A stretch of DNA of 64,000 nucleotides. It comes from DASRAP01 sp035277145. GTDB lineage: Bacteria; Gemmatimonadota; Gemmatimonadetes; Gemmatimonadales; Gemmatimonadaceae. The stretch is taken from the NCBI GenBank assembly GCA_035277145.1, contig DATELA010000092.1:5567-69566 (forward strand), read 5' to 3'. The position numbers and the translations under genes were made by a program. Within the stretch, counting starts at the first letter, position 1. Each line of letters begins with the position of its first letter. Positions 18,641 to 28,031 of the stretch are shown here, in pieces. The notes beneath the pieces are model-generated. The model was given only the letters and a program-made list of their open reading frames with translations, was not told the DNA's origin and did not search any database.

Positions 18641-19575
18641 TTGCCGCCTCGTGCCGCGCGAATCAGCGCGGTTTTCTCGGCGATCGCGGTGGCGATGCGT
18701 TCGAGCTCGCGTTCGTACTCCGTCGCGTCCATCGCATCCTTGCGCGCCTTGAGCGCGTTGAGCTGGTCTTCCAAGTCGCGCCGCTCTGCGATCAACGAAA
18801 TGACTCTGGGGTCCGTGCTCGGCGCTTCACCACCGAAGCCCACCATCGCCGCGAGCGTCGTATCGCTGATCGCCGCGTGTTCGGTGAGCAGCTTGTTAGC
18901 GCTTTCGTACGCTTTGGCGACTTCGCGCTTCGCGTAGTCGAATGCTTCGCGCACCGTCGTGCGGCCGTCCTTGTCCGCGTCACCTTCGCCGCTCACGAAC
19001 CCTTGCACAAAGTGATTCGCGAACACCGACTCGTTTCGCTCGAGCGCGGTGCGCGTTGCGGTGACAATGATGCGATTCGTTCCCGCGAGCTCTTTCACGA
19101 AATCTCCGCTCGCACTGGACGCGTTTACGAACACGACAGTCTGCTTCGCAAATCCAGCGACCCACGCTTTGAAATCCGCAGCAGTGGGGTCGGGGCCCGG
19201 AAAGTTCACGCGCGACTCGGAGCCTTCACCGCTCCCGTGCCCGAGCAGAAACACGAGCACCAGGTCGCCCGGAGCGGCGCGTTGCGCGAGCGCGAGAAAC
19301 GCCTTTGTGAACTCTTCGCGCGTCGACTTGCCGTTGATCTGCGGATTCTTCGTTGGATCTTCCGCGAGATAGATGAGACTCGCCGGCGCGACGCTCCATT
19401 TCGTTTTTGCGGTTTCCTGCAGCGCCAGCGCTGCTTTCATGAACGCGGCGGAATACTGCGGTTCACCGCCCAGTCCCGTGGCAATGAGTACGTGCGTTTG
19501 TTGCGCCGCGATTGAGCCGTACGGCGCAAGCCACACGCACATCACCGCGCCGAGCGCCGCGCGCAGTCGTCTCAT
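18637..19575 (-). CDS. Secreted caspase-like fold protein lacking the catalytic Cys
   Basis: The 312-residue product starts at ATG 19575, overlapping the previous stop by 4 bp (ATGA), and has a signal peptide ending at AAQ (~25). It shows the caspase/legumain-like layout: a hydrophobic strand then LVLVFLLGHGSG (His 113), and a second strand VVFVNASSASGDF (145-159) where D-x-C-x-S-G is expected. The nucleophile position is Ser154 and the Asp is Ala. A charged helical tail follows (~260-312). It is probably a non-catalytic or altered clan CD member. It belongs to the MoxR/VWA operon. Confidence 0.65.
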   Translation of the reverse strand: MRRLRAALGAVMCVWLAPYGSIAAQQTHVLIATGLGGEPQYSAAFMKAALALQETAKTKWSVAPASLIYLAEDPTKNPQINGKSTREEFTKAFLALAQRAAPGDLVLVFLLGHGSGEGSESRVNFPGPDPTAADFKAWVAGFAKQTVVFVNASSASGDFVKELAGTNRIIVTATRTALERNESVFANHFVQGFVSGEGDADKDGRTTVREAFDYAKREVAKAYESANKLLTEHAAISDTTLAAMVGFGGEAPSTDPRVISLIAERRDLEDQLNALKARKDAMDATEYERELERIATAIAEKTALIRAARGGK

Positions 19576-21854
19576 GCCATTCCTCGCCACCGGCGGTACG
19601 ACCACTCCGCACCGAGCAGAGCGATCAATACCAAGAGTACCGCGGGCATATCCCAGAGGTCCCGCGCTTCGCGCACGGTAACGCCGCTGTCGGTGTACTT
19701 CACATCGTCAATCAGTTTTTCGGCGTCGGCGAGTGGGTAATAGCGTCCGCGTGTTTCCTCTGCCATGCGTCGGAGCAGCGGCGTACGCAATTCCGCTTGC
19801 TCAACGTCCGCACCGTGATCGTCCGCGAGCAGCGCGCCCGGTGCGGATCGCGTGGTGTCGCGACCGCGCACAGCGGTTGCGCTCAGCGAGTACACACCTG
19901 CTTCCTCAGCGAGAAAGCGTCCGGTGTATGTGCCGTCTTCGCGCAGCGACCATTCGAGCGGCACGTCGACCATGCGTCCTGCCGGTGTTGTGACGGTCGC
20001 TGTTACGATCGCGTCGTTGACGTCGATGTAATTCTTGTCGGCGACTCGCGCGCGCAGCGTGAGCGGTTCGCCGGGTCCGACGCGCGCCGGTAGCGCCGCG
20101 ATTTCCACCTGATCCGGAACATCTTCGAGCAACCAGCGCATCATTTGCCGCCACAACGTTTCGTGTGTCTCGTCTTCGACGGCGATGTCGGCGTGCATTT
20201 GCCAGAGCCACGAGTCCTGCACACCGAGCACTGCGCCGATGCCGCGACCGTACCGCTGATAGGCGAAGATCGGAACTTCCGCATTGCTGCCTTCGAGCCG
20301 TCCGGTCAACAACGCGGTCGCACCGGGCCGCAGCGATCCGAGATTGTTCACGATCGTGAGCGGCGGCAGTGTGCGCCACTTTGCCGCCGAGGCGGAGTCC
20401 GTTGGACCGATTTGCAATGCCGCGTGCGCGCGTCCGGCATTTGTCGGACGAATCGTCGCTTCAGTGGCTGGGCCTGACGTGTCCATGACCGCGCGATCGA
20501 GCGCGACCGGAAGTACATCGGCGAGTGCGGTTCCGCTGTATCCACCCTCCGCGAGCGACCCGCGTCCGCCGAGCGCCAACAATCCGCCGCCGCGCTGACT
20601 CACGAAATCGGTGAGCATGCGCAGTTGATCGCCGGTGAAGAAATGCGATTCGATGCTCCCGAGAATGATCGCGGGGTATTTGAACAGTTCTTCGCGCGTG
20701 GTGGGGAATCCGCCCAACAGTTCGAGCGAATCGCGCACGCCGGTGCGATAGAACTTTCCTTCCGCGGTGCGCAGCATGCCGACGAGCTGCAGCGCTGTAT
20801 CAGGAGCAACGGCGCGTCGCATGAACGCGAACTCCGGCCGCGGTTCGCCTTCGATGTACAGCACGCGTTCTGGACCGCGGCGAACGTGGAGTACGGTGTG
20901 GTATTCGTTGTTCTCGGCGATGGTTTCTCGCTCGAGCGGCTTTGCGCGTACCGTCAACCGATAAGTGCCTGGATCGAGCGTGGGTAAACGGATGCGCGCA
21001 TTTGCGATATCACCGCTCGCCGGCAACGTGACGTCTTCGGTTGCGACGATGCGCCCGTTCGCTTCAACCGACACCGGTGTGCGCTGACCGTTCAACCCGC
21101 GCACGCGAATCGCGGCGTCGACCAGTACGTTCGCGCCTTCGAGCACACTCGGTGGCGTGGCAACGCGTTCGATCGCGATGTCGCGCGCGAACCGTTCGAG
21201 TCCCACGCCAACCGTGTACACGGGAATCTTTCGTGCACGCAGCGCGAGCAACGCCGCACCTATTTCACTGCCGCCGTTATCAGCGCCATCGCTAACGACG
21301 ACCAAACCCGCAACCGGCGTGCCTGAAAGTTCTTCACGCGCAGCGTCCAGTGCGGTGGCGAGATCGGTGCGTGTTCCGTTCGCCGTGAGCGCAGCTGGAT
21401 TCGTTATTGGGCGGGCGTCAGCAGCAAAACGGAAGTAACGCAGCACATACTGTTCGGAGAGCCGTTTGCTGAGTTCGGCCGAATCGCGGAATACGCGCTG
21501 AACTTCCGACACGCGCGACGAATCACCGAGGTCGGTCAGACGCATGGAGCGCGAGTCGTCGAGCAAAATTCCCAGCACGTTTCGCTGCGGCACCGCGCTC
21601 GACAGCATGAGCGTCGGGCGGAAGAGCGCGAATGCGAGTGTCGCGACCGCCGCGCCACGCAGTGCACCGAGAATCAGCCGATCGCGCGCGGTCAGCGTGC
21701 GGAGCCGGCTGTGCAGGAAACCAATACCAATGATTGCGCCGATCGCGACGCCCGCGAGCACCATCGCCGGGAGGATCGGGGCGAAGGTGAAGTCGCCGCG
21801 CTCGAACACCCGCGGCGGATACTTGAACAAGAAGGTAAAAAGGGCCTCGAACAC
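19572..21854 (-). CDS. VWA / glutamine-amidotransferase-like membrane protein
   Basis: The 760-residue protein has two N-terminal membrane helices (~27-47 and ~62-80), and a VWA domain with metal site DDSRS at 99-103 and VVVSDGADNGGSEIG near 185-200. A ligand-like beta region is followed by an amidotransferase-like domain (KYPAIILGSIES, LLALGGRGSLAEGGYSGT), a second beta-sandwich, and a terminal membrane helix (~735-752). It is the first gene of the long operon running down to 6658. No terminator is visible between it and the genes downstream. Confidence 0.8.
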   Translation of the reverse strand: MFEALFTFLFKYPPRVFERGDFTFAPILPAMVLAGVAIGAIIGIGFLHSRLRTLTARDRLILGALRGAAVATLAFALFRPTLMLSSAVPQRNVLGILLDDSRSMRLTDLGDSSRVSEVQRVFRDSAELSKRLSEQYVLRYFRFAADARPITNPAALTANGTRTDLATALDAAREELSGTPVAGLVVVSDGADNGGSEIGAALLALRARKIPVYTVGVGLERFARDIAIERVATPPSVLEGANVLVDAAIRVRGLNGQRTPVSVEANGRIVATEDVTLPASGDIANARIRLPTLDPGTYRLTVRAKPLERETIAENNEYHTVLHVRRGPERVLYIEGEPRPEFAFMRRAVAPDTALQLVGMLRTAEGKFYRTGVRDSLELLGGFPTTREELFKYPAIILGSIESHFFTGDQLRMLTDFVSQRGGGLLALGGRGSLAEGGYSGTALADVLPVALDRAVMDTSGPATEATIRPTNAGRAHAALQIGPTDSASAAKWRTLPPLTIVNNLGSLRPGATALLTGRLEGSNAEVPIFAYQRYGRGIGAVLGVQDSWLWQMHADIAVEDETHETLWRQMMRWLLEDVPDQVEIAALPARVGPGEPLTLRARVADKNYIDVNDAIVTATVTTPAGRMVDVPLEWSLREDGTYTGRFLAEEAGVYSLSATAVRGRDTTRSAPGALLADDHGADVEQAELRTPLLRRMAEETRGRYYPLADAEKLIDDVKYTDSGVTVREARDLWDMPAVLLVLIALLGAEWSYRRWRGMA

Positions 21855-21944
21855 GGGTCCCGTAGTCGCGGAAAAGGGCCTTGTTGGTCGATTATAACAC
21901 GCGGCGCGAGGGCCTACGCCGCTGCGGGGCCAAACGTTGTCGAA

Positions 21945-23225
21945 TTAGTTGAACGGCGTCTCCAGGCTGGTGGATTGCGGCGTGAATAGCTCGGCGCCGG
22001 TTTCGGTGATGAGCATGTCATCCTCGAGTCGGACGCCAAACTCACCTGGGATGTAGATGCCGGGTTCGTCTGAGAACATCATGCCTGGTGCGAGTGGGAG
22101 CTTGTTGCCACGCACGAGGTACGGCCATTCGTGACCGTCCATTCCCATGCCATGGCCGACGCGATGCGTGAAGAATTTGTAGTCCGGCCCAAAGCCCCCA
22201 TCCGTGATCACCTTGCGCGCCGCTGCATCGACCGCTTCGCACGGGACGCCCGGTTTGGCCGCGGCGAGCGCGGCAGACTGCGCGCGGAACTCGATGTCGA
22301 ACACGTCCTTCATGCGCTGGGTCGGCGTACCGAGCACGAACGTGCGCGAAATATCTGAGCTATAGCCCTCGACTTTGCAGCCACCGTCAATCAGCAGGAT
22401 GCTGCCTTCTTCCACGACTTGCGGCGTCGCCGAACCGTGTGGCAGCGCGGAATACTTACCGACTTGCACACCGGCTGATCCGTTGAATCCGAGTTTTGTG
22501 TGCGCCTGCGAAACCAAGCGCGCGAAATCGTCTTGCGTCATTCCGGCGCGCAACGATTTCCACGCTGCTTCGTACGCTTTGAGCGTGACCTGACTCGCGA
22601 GGCGCATCAGCGCGATTTCGTGCGCGTCCTTGATGATGCGACAACCCGCGGTGACCGGCGTTCCGCTGACAACTTTCACGCCGGGTGTATGTGCAGCGCC
22701 ATCCGCGAATACGAAACGCACCGTCTCTTCCGCACCGATCGTCGCCGTTGAAAGACCATGGTCGCGCAAACCCATCGCGAGTTTTGCATAGGGGCTTTCG
22801 TCTTCTTCCCACGCGTACACGCGGGCGTTCTTTCCGAGCGGACCGAGCTGTGCTTGTTCGAGTGCGCGCTCCTCTTCGAACTTCGGCGTGATCAGAAACG
22901 CGTCGCCCTTTGCGGGAATGATTGCGGCCAGCAGGCGCTCGCTGAGTCCCCAGCTCATTCCGGTGAAGTAGACCATGGATGTTCCGCCGGTCAGCATCAG
23001 CGCGTCGATGCGATTGTCGCGCATGAGCCCGCGCGCCTTCTCGATGCGGCCCCGGCGTTCGTCCGCGGAGATGGGCGTCGCTTGCGAGCGCATCGATGTC
23101 AGTGCCTTGATCGCCGGCGGAAGGTCTTCGGCGGCGTCGGCATCAGCCGCCTCGGCGCAACCCGCGACGAGCGCGGCACTGGCGGCGACGGACGATGACG
23201 CGATGAATTGGCGACGGGAAACCAT
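21945..23225 (-). CDS. M24 family metallopeptidase (Xaa-Pro aminopeptidase-like), Tat-exported lipoprotein
   Basis: The product from ATG 23225 has 426 residues and begins with a Tat signal and lipobox (MVSRRQFIASSSVAASAALV, then AGC). The creatinase-type N-domain contains GGTSMVYFTGMSW. The pita-bread domain has ILLIDGGCKVEGYSSDISRT (metal Asp pair), HRVGHGMGMDGHE (metal His), FSDEPGIYIPGEFGVRLED (Glu) and the final Glu region. All five metal ligands appear present. It likely trims N-terminal residues before proline outside the cytoplasm. Confidence 0.88.
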   Translation of the reverse strand: MVSRRQFIASSSVAASAALVAGCAEAADADAAEDLPPAIKALTSMRSQATPISADERRGRIEKARGLMRDNRIDALMLTGGTSMVYFTGMSWGLSERLLAAIIPAKGDAFLITPKFEEERALEQAQLGPLGKNARVYAWEEDESPYAKLAMGLRDHGLSTATIGAEETVRFVFADGAAHTPGVKVVSGTPVTAGCRIIKDAHEIALMRLASQVTLKAYEAAWKSLRAGMTQDDFARLVSQAHTKLGFNGSAGVQVGKYSALPHGSATPQVVEEGSILLIDGGCKVEGYSSDISRTFVLGTPTQRMKDVFDIEFRAQSAALAAAKPGVPCEAVDAAARKVITDGGFGPDYKFFTHRVGHGMGMDGHEWPYLVRGNKLPLAPGMMFSDEPGIYIPGEFGVRLEDDMLITETGAELFTPQSTSLETPFN

Positions 23226-23418
23226 GGCAAGTCTGGGAATGAGTTGTCGTGAATTTGCCGCGCGGGACACGCGGGGGCGAGGCAGTGGAAGGGTCCGCCG
23301 CGCGGTTCAGCGCAATCGGGGCGCGCCCTGGCCCGTGCCGCTGGCGCGACGGTCGCTACTCCGCATAGGGTTCAGCATCGCCAGGACCCGGCACGTCTGT
23401 CTCGATCCCGAGGTTGTC

Positions 23419-24039
23419 ATGCGTAAAGCCTTTCTCGCCGCGCTTGCACTCGTTGTTGCGCCGGCCGTCGCGCACGCACAAAAATTCGTCGGACAAACCA
23501 CGCTGCCTGCCTCGCTGCCTGCGCCGGTTTTGCTCGATACCAGCGGCATGTTTCAGGCGCGCTACGCGAAGATCGGTGACGATTTGTTCATCGGCGGCCA
23601 GCCGACGGAACGCGCGCTACGTGAAATGAAAGCGCAGGGCGTCACCACCGTTATCAATCTGCGCATGCCGGCCGAACTGACGCGTCTCGGTTTCGACGAG
23701 GCAAAGCTCATCGCCGATCTCGGCATGAAGTACGTGCACATCCCGATGCGTGGCGGAGAAGGCGACTCCGCGTACACGCCCGTCACACTGAAAAAGTTTG
23801 CGGACGCGCTCAAGGGCGCGAACGGAAAAGTCTTGTTGCATTGCACGATTGCGTGGCGCGCGAGTCACATCTGGGGCGCGTACCTCATCAGCAATGGTGC
23901 GGGCGATGCCGCCGCGTTGACGCACACACGTGCGATCAACTTGATGGACGAACACCGCATGGATAACAGCGGCAAACAACCAATCGAAATGTTTCTCGGC
24001 AAACCCGTTGCGGGTTTGGGACGGCCAAGCGGAGGCTGA
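23419..24039 (+). CDS. Secreted protein-tyrosine-phosphatase-like (DUF442-type) protein
   Basis: ATG 23419 follows a GAGG ribosome site at 23410-23413 and begins a signal peptide cleaved near AHAQ (~20); the longer open frame upstream lies over the divergent peptidase gene. The 206-residue product has KIGDDLFIGGQPTERALREM and VTTVINLRMPAE, typical of dual-specificity-phosphatase folds of the DUF442 type. The P-loop reads HCTIAWRAS, with Cys142 and Arg147. The loop is C-x4-R rather than the classical C-x5-R. Activity is plausible but unproven. Confidence 0.75.
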   Translation: MRKAFLAALALVVAPAVAHAQKFVGQTTLPASLPAPVLLDTSGMFQARYAKIGDDLFIGGQPTERALREMKAQGVTTVINLRMPAELTRLGFDEAKLIADLGMKYVHIPMRGGEGDSAYTPVTLKKFADALKGANGKVLLHCTIAWRASHIWGAYLISNGAGDAAALTHTRAINLMDEHRMDNSGKQPIEMFLGKPVAGLGRPSGG

Positions 24040-24057
24040 CGCGCGGCCGACGCCGCG

Positions 24058-25200
24058 CTACGCCATTGCGAGCGGCAGTGCGCGACGCGCGCTGGCGCTC
24101 GATGTTTTGATGAAGCCGCCGCCGAGTACGCGATCGTTCTCGTCATACAACACCAGTGACTGACCTGCGGTAATCGCGCTGATGGGGCTCTCCAGCGCGA
24201 TCTCAATTTCGTTTGATTCCGAGCGCACGACTTCGCCGGCCACGAGCGGCGCGCGATGCCGCACGCGCGCGAACACCCGGTCTCCGATCCCCGGTCCCCG
24301 ATCTGAAAGCCAACTCACGTCGCGCGCAATCACACCGCGGCCGAGCAGGGCATCGCGCGGGCCGATCACGACCGCGCGCTCTGCGGGCCGAATCGCGACC
24401 ACGTACATCGCTTCCGCCGATCCGCCGGGTAAACCGCGGCGCTGTCCAACGGTGAATCGCGCGTAGCCATCGTGCTCGCCGATGATTGTGCCTTCGAGCG
24501 TCATAAGCGGACCGGCGCTTAGCGCAGGGTGATCGGCACCGAGCTTCTGCTCGAGCACGTTCGCGTAGTTGCCGTCGGGAACGAAGCAGATCTCCTGACT
24601 CTCCGGTTTTTCCGCGACGTGCAACAAACCAAGTTCGGCCGCAAGTGCGCGCGTTTGCGCCTTGGTGAGCGCGCCAACCGGCAACATCAAGCGCGGCAAC
24701 ACCGCGCGATCGATTCCCCAGAGGAAATACGTTTGATCTTTCGCGTCGTCGGTGCCGCGATAGAGCGCACCATGGATGACGCGCGCGTAATGACCGGTCG
24801 CGACGAAGTCGGCGTCGATGCGATCGGCCGTGATTACCAGATCGCGAAACTTGGTGAATGTGTTGCACCGAACGCACGGAATTGGCGTGCGGCCCGCGAC
24901 GTATTCACTCACGAAGTCGTCGATGACGTCGCGCTTGAATGGCGATTCGAGATTGATGACGTAGTGCGGTACGCCGATCCGTTCCGCGACTCGGCGCGCA
25001 TCGTTCGCTGAATCGAGTGAGCAGCACGGACGATCGGGCAACTCGGTGCCGTCGCTGTGCAACTTCATCGTCACGCCGACGACGTCGTAGCCTTCGCGCG
25101 CAAGCACCGCCGCCGCGACGGACGAATCCACGCCGCCGGACATCGCCACCAGCACTCGCGGTCGCCGTGGTCGTGCCTCGCGCTCTCGTCTTCTCGTCAT
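24058..25200 (-). CDS. mnmA: tRNA-specific 2-thiouridylase MnmA
   Basis: The 380-residue protein has the PP-loop VLVAMSGGVDSSVAA near residue 20, the first catalytic Cys in RTPIPCVRCNTFTKF, GHYARV, KDQTYFLWGID, and the second Cys in ESQEICFVPDGNY. MnmA inserts sulfur at position 2 of U34 in tRNA for Lys, Glu and Gln. It lies directly downstream of the cysteine desulfurase gene (2-nt gap), which is a likely sulfur donor. Confidence 0.95.
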   Translation of the reverse strand: MTRRREREARPRRPRVLVAMSGGVDSSVAAAVLAREGYDVVGVTMKLHSDGTELPDRPCCSLDSANDARRVAERIGVPHYVINLESPFKRDVIDDFVSEYVAGRTPIPCVRCNTFTKFRDLVITADRIDADFVATGHYARVIHGALYRGTDDAKDQTYFLWGIDRAVLPRLMLPVGALTKAQTRALAAELGLLHVAEKPESQEICFVPDGNYANVLEQKLGADHPALSAGPLMTLEGTIIGEHDGYARFTVGQRRGLPGGSAEAMYVVAIRPAERAVVIGPRDALLGRGVIARDVSWLSDRGPGIGDRVFARVRHRAPLVAGEVVRSESNEIEIALESPISAITAGQSLVLYDENDRVLGGGFIKTSSASARRALPLAMA

Positions 25201-25202
25201 CT

Positions 25203-26360
25203 CTACGCTGTGACTTGTCCCCGCGCTTTCGCTGCAAGGGCCGGCAACACTTCAATCACACGCTCGATCGCTTGTTCATCCGTGAGTGAACCAAGCGAAA
25301 GCCGGAGTTGTCCTGCGACGAGATCGGGTGCTACGCCCATCGCGCTCAACACGTGCGATGCGCCCACACTTCCGCTTTGACACGCGGATCCGCCCGAACA
25401 CGCAATTCCCTTGAGATCGAGCGCCATCAACATCGATTCGCTATCAGTTCCTGGAATCGATGCGCTGAGGATGTGCGGCGCGCGCTCCGCGCCGCGTGCG
25501 TGCACAACGATGTCGGGAATGCGCTCGCGCAGCGCCTTCTCGAGGCGGTCGCGAAGCGAGCGCACGCGAGCGGACTCGGCGTCATGCTCTGCGATCGTGA
25601 GCTCCATTGCGGTTGCGAGACCAACAGCCATCGCAACGTTCTCGGTACCCGGCCGTCGACCGCGGTCTTGCGTACCACCAAAAAACAGCGGTGCGAGTGG
25701 CGTGCCTCTTCGCACGAACATCGCACCGATTCCCTTGGGCGCGCCGAGCTTGTGACCGGAAACAGAGAGCAGATCGAACGGAAGCGCGCGCGCATCGATT
25801 GTCACCTTGCCGAAGGCTTGCACAGCGTCCGTGTGAAACACGGCGCCGCGCTCCTTCGTGTGCGTACACAACGCCGGCACGGGTTGCACGGCGCCGGTCT
25901 CATTGTTCACCCACATCACGGTGACGAGCGCAGTGTGGTCGTCGATCTCGCGACGCGCGGCGTTCATATCGACGATACCGTCGCTCGTAACGCTGAGCAT
26001 GCGCTCAGTCGCGCCTTCACACGCAGCCTGGTGCACCGCGCCAAGCACCGCTTTGTGTTCGATCGGTGTCGTTGCGACGACGGTACGCCCGCGCTCTTTC
26101 AGAATTCGCCAACCGCCGAGCACCGCGAGGTTGTCCGCTTCAGTGCCGCCCGACGTGAACACCACTTCGTCGACGTTGGCGCCGAGACACTTCGCGACGC
26201 GTTCGCGCGCTTCATCGAGCGCCGCACGCGCTTCGCGTCCCCAGCGATGCGTGGACGACGGATTACCGAATCGCGGACCAAAAAACGGCTGCATTGCGGC
26301 GAAGACTTCGTCGCGAACGGGCGTCGTGGCCGCGTGATCGAAATAGTAGGGAGACGACAT
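25203..26360 (-). CDS. Cysteine desulfurase (IscS/NifS family)
   Basis: The 385-residue PLP enzyme starts YYFDHAATTPVRDEV, has the PLP-binding lysine in LLSVSGHKLGAPKGIG (~205) and the active-site Cys in CSGGSACQSGSVGASHV (~327). It mobilises sulfur from cysteine as persulfide. No scaffold or iron-sulfur assembly gene is adjacent. The pairing with mnmA, 2 nt apart, suggests a dedicated role in tRNA thiolation, though general sulfur supply is also possible. Confidence 0.93.
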   Translation of the reverse strand: MSSPYYFDHAATTPVRDEVFAAMQPFFGPRFGNPSSTHRWGREARAALDEARERVAKCLGANVDEVVFTSGGTEADNLAVLGGWRILKERGRTVVATTPIEHKAVLGAVHQAACEGATERMLSVTSDGIVDMNAARREIDDHTALVTVMWVNNETGAVQPVPALCTHTKERGAVFHTDAVQAFGKVTIDARALPFDLLSVSGHKLGAPKGIGAMFVRRGTPLAPLFFGGTQDRGRRPGTENVAMAVGLATAMELTIAEHDAESARVRSLRDRLEKALRERIPDIVVHARGAERAPHILSASIPGTDSESMLMALDLKGIACSGGSACQSGSVGASHVLSAMGVAPDLVAGQLRLSLGSLTDEQAIERVIEVLPALAAKARGQVTA

Positions 26361-26378
26361 GGGCCCACAATCTAACCC

Positions 26379-27299
26379 TCACCCTCGCGTCGTACTTCTC
26401 CCTCGTTCGATCATCCCGTCGTATTCGTCGATCGACCGCGGCCAGTCGTCTTTCAGGAGCCGGGATAACCCCCTGTCTGCGAGCAGCTTTCCGCCCGTCT
26501 GGCACGTTGCACAGTAGTTCGTCTCGTTCTCCGCGTAGCGAATTCGCTGCACCGGAGACCCGCAGACGGGACAGGGCAGGCGATACCGCCCGTGCACGGC
26601 CATTTCGGGGCGAAATGCGGTGACTTTCTCCGGCCATGCGTCGCCGGTTTGCTCGCGCAGACGCGCTATCCACTCGCGGAGCACTGTGCGGCACGCGTCG
26701 TACAGGCGCGAGACGGCGGCTTCGTCGATGCGCGATGTGAGGAGCAGCGGCGACAACTTCGCGCGATGCAGAATCTCGTCCGAATAGGAATTGCCGATGC
26801 CGTCGAACAAGGTCGGATCCGTCAGCGCGCGCTTCAGCGTGTGCGATTCCGAGCGCAGCCGTTTCGCGAACTGCGCTGGCGTCGCGTCGAGTACATCGAG
26901 GCCGCCGCGATCGAAGTCGCGTAACGCATCGCGTCCGTCGACCACGTGCAATGATGCGCGCTTTTTCTTGGATGCTTCGGTGAGCAGCAACCGCGCTTCG
27001 CCGAAATCGAATTCCGCGAGCGCAATCTTTCCCGGCGATTTCTTGCCTGGCTCGAGCCACTTGAGCCTTCCGCCGACCATCAAATGAATGACGAGAAACA
27101 ACCCGCGCTCAAACTCGAGAACAATTCGTTTACCCAGGCGCTGCAGCGCGACCACGCGCGACGCATCGAGCGCGGCGAGTGGCGGCGTCACCGACCGCAA
27201 CACAAACGGCGAACGAACGTGATGTGACTCGAGTGTGCGCCCGACCACGCGCGGCGTCAGCGCGTCGATGTATACCGTGATATCGGGAAGTTCGGGCAC
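26379..27299 (-). CDS. Fpg/Nei family DNA glycosylase
   Basis: The 306-residue protein begins MPELPDITVY, giving the catalytic Pro2 and Glu3 of the Fpg/Nei family. It has GKRIVLEFERGLFLVIHLMVGG with the conserved Lys, the H2TH region around FDGIGNSYSDEIL, and a C-terminal zinc finger (CPVCGSP...YCATCQ). It excises oxidised bases and cleaves the abasic site. The residue after PELP is D rather than E, and the zinc finger is closer to Fpg than Nei, but the substrate cannot be assigned. Confidence 0.88.
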   Translation of the reverse strand: MPELPDITVYIDALTPRVVGRTLESHHVRSPFVLRSVTPPLAALDASRVVALQRLGKRIVLEFERGLFLVIHLMVGGRLKWLEPGKKSPGKIALAEFDFGEARLLLTEASKKKRASLHVVDGRDALRDFDRGGLDVLDATPAQFAKRLRSESHTLKRALTDPTLFDGIGNSYSDEILHRAKLSPLLLTSRIDEAAVSRLYDACRTVLREWIARLREQTGDAWPEKVTAFRPEMAVHGRYRLPCPVCGSPVQRIRYAENETNYCATCQTGGKLLADRGLSRLLKDDWPRSIDEYDGMIERGRSTTRG

Positions 27300-28016
27300 C
27301 TAGAACGTGGCGACTCCGAGTCCAACCACATCTCCCACGCTCATCGTTTCCTGCGTCCAGAACGGTTCGCCGTACTGGACGCGAATCAACGATCCGTAGT
27401 GCGCGGAGTGGTGGCGAATGATGTCGTACAGAGGCTCGCCGTTGGGATACACTTCGCCCGCTTGCGTCGCGCCGTCGAATTGCGATCCGTAGCACTTGAT
27501 CGCTTCGAGCTTTTTCTCAAACACCGCGGAGATGTCGACGACAAACGTCGGCTTCACATGATCTTCTCGGAACGTGATCGCGTGAATCAGTTTGCGCGGA
27601 CGAAACGGTGGCGTGACTGGATCGATCTTCGCGAGGCCCGCGACGAAGCACGCGTCGCGCACGAGGCGCGCCGCCGCGTGATGATCGGGGTGCCGTCCGC
27701 GCGGTGCAGGCGCGATCACAACTTGCGGCTGCAACTTCTTGATCATGCGCACGAGCTTGAGTCGCGTATCGGCCGTGTTCGCAATGCCCGCGTCGGGCAA
27801 CTCCAGATTCTCGCGCGCGTCGAGTCCAAGAACTCCTGCCGCGCGTTCGGCTTCTGCTCCGCGCAACGCCGGCGTACCGCGCGTGCCTTTTTCGCCGAGG
27901 GAGAGATCGAGAATTCCGGTGCGATAGCCCTGCTGCTTCGCGACGAGCAACGTGCCGCCGCAGGTGAGTTCGGCGTCGTCGCGGTGCGGTGCGATGGCGA
28001 GGAGATCGACTGGCAT
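27300..28016 (-). CDS. bshB1: Bacillithiol biosynthesis deacetylase BshB1-type (PIG-L family)
   Basis: The start is ATG 28016 (MPVDLLAIAPHRDDAELT); an upstream frame extension runs into a palindromic repeat. The 238-residue enzyme has the PIG-L zinc motif AxPHRDDAE, the BshB1 pattern LDLSLGEKGTRGTP, and RGRHPDHHAAARLVRDA. BshB1 removes acetate from GlcNAc-malate in bacillithiol synthesis. The next gene upstream on this strand is an amidase ending at 28181, so no other bacillithiol gene is adjacent. PIG-L enzymes with other substrates share these motifs, so the exact role is likely rather than certain. Confidence 0.8.
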   Translation of the reverse strand: MPVDLLAIAPHRDDAELTCGGTLLVAKQQGYRTGILDLSLGEKGTRGTPALRGAEAERAAGVLGLDARENLELPDAGIANTADTRLKLVRMIKKLQPQVVIAPAPRGRHPDHHAAARLVRDACFVAGLAKIDPVTPPFRPRKLIHAITFREDHVKPTFVVDISAVFEKKLEAIKCYGSQFDGATQAGEVYPNGEPLYDIIRHHSAHYGSLIRVQYGEPFWTQETMSVGDVVGLGVATF

Positions 28017-28031
28017 GGCGCGAATACTACG

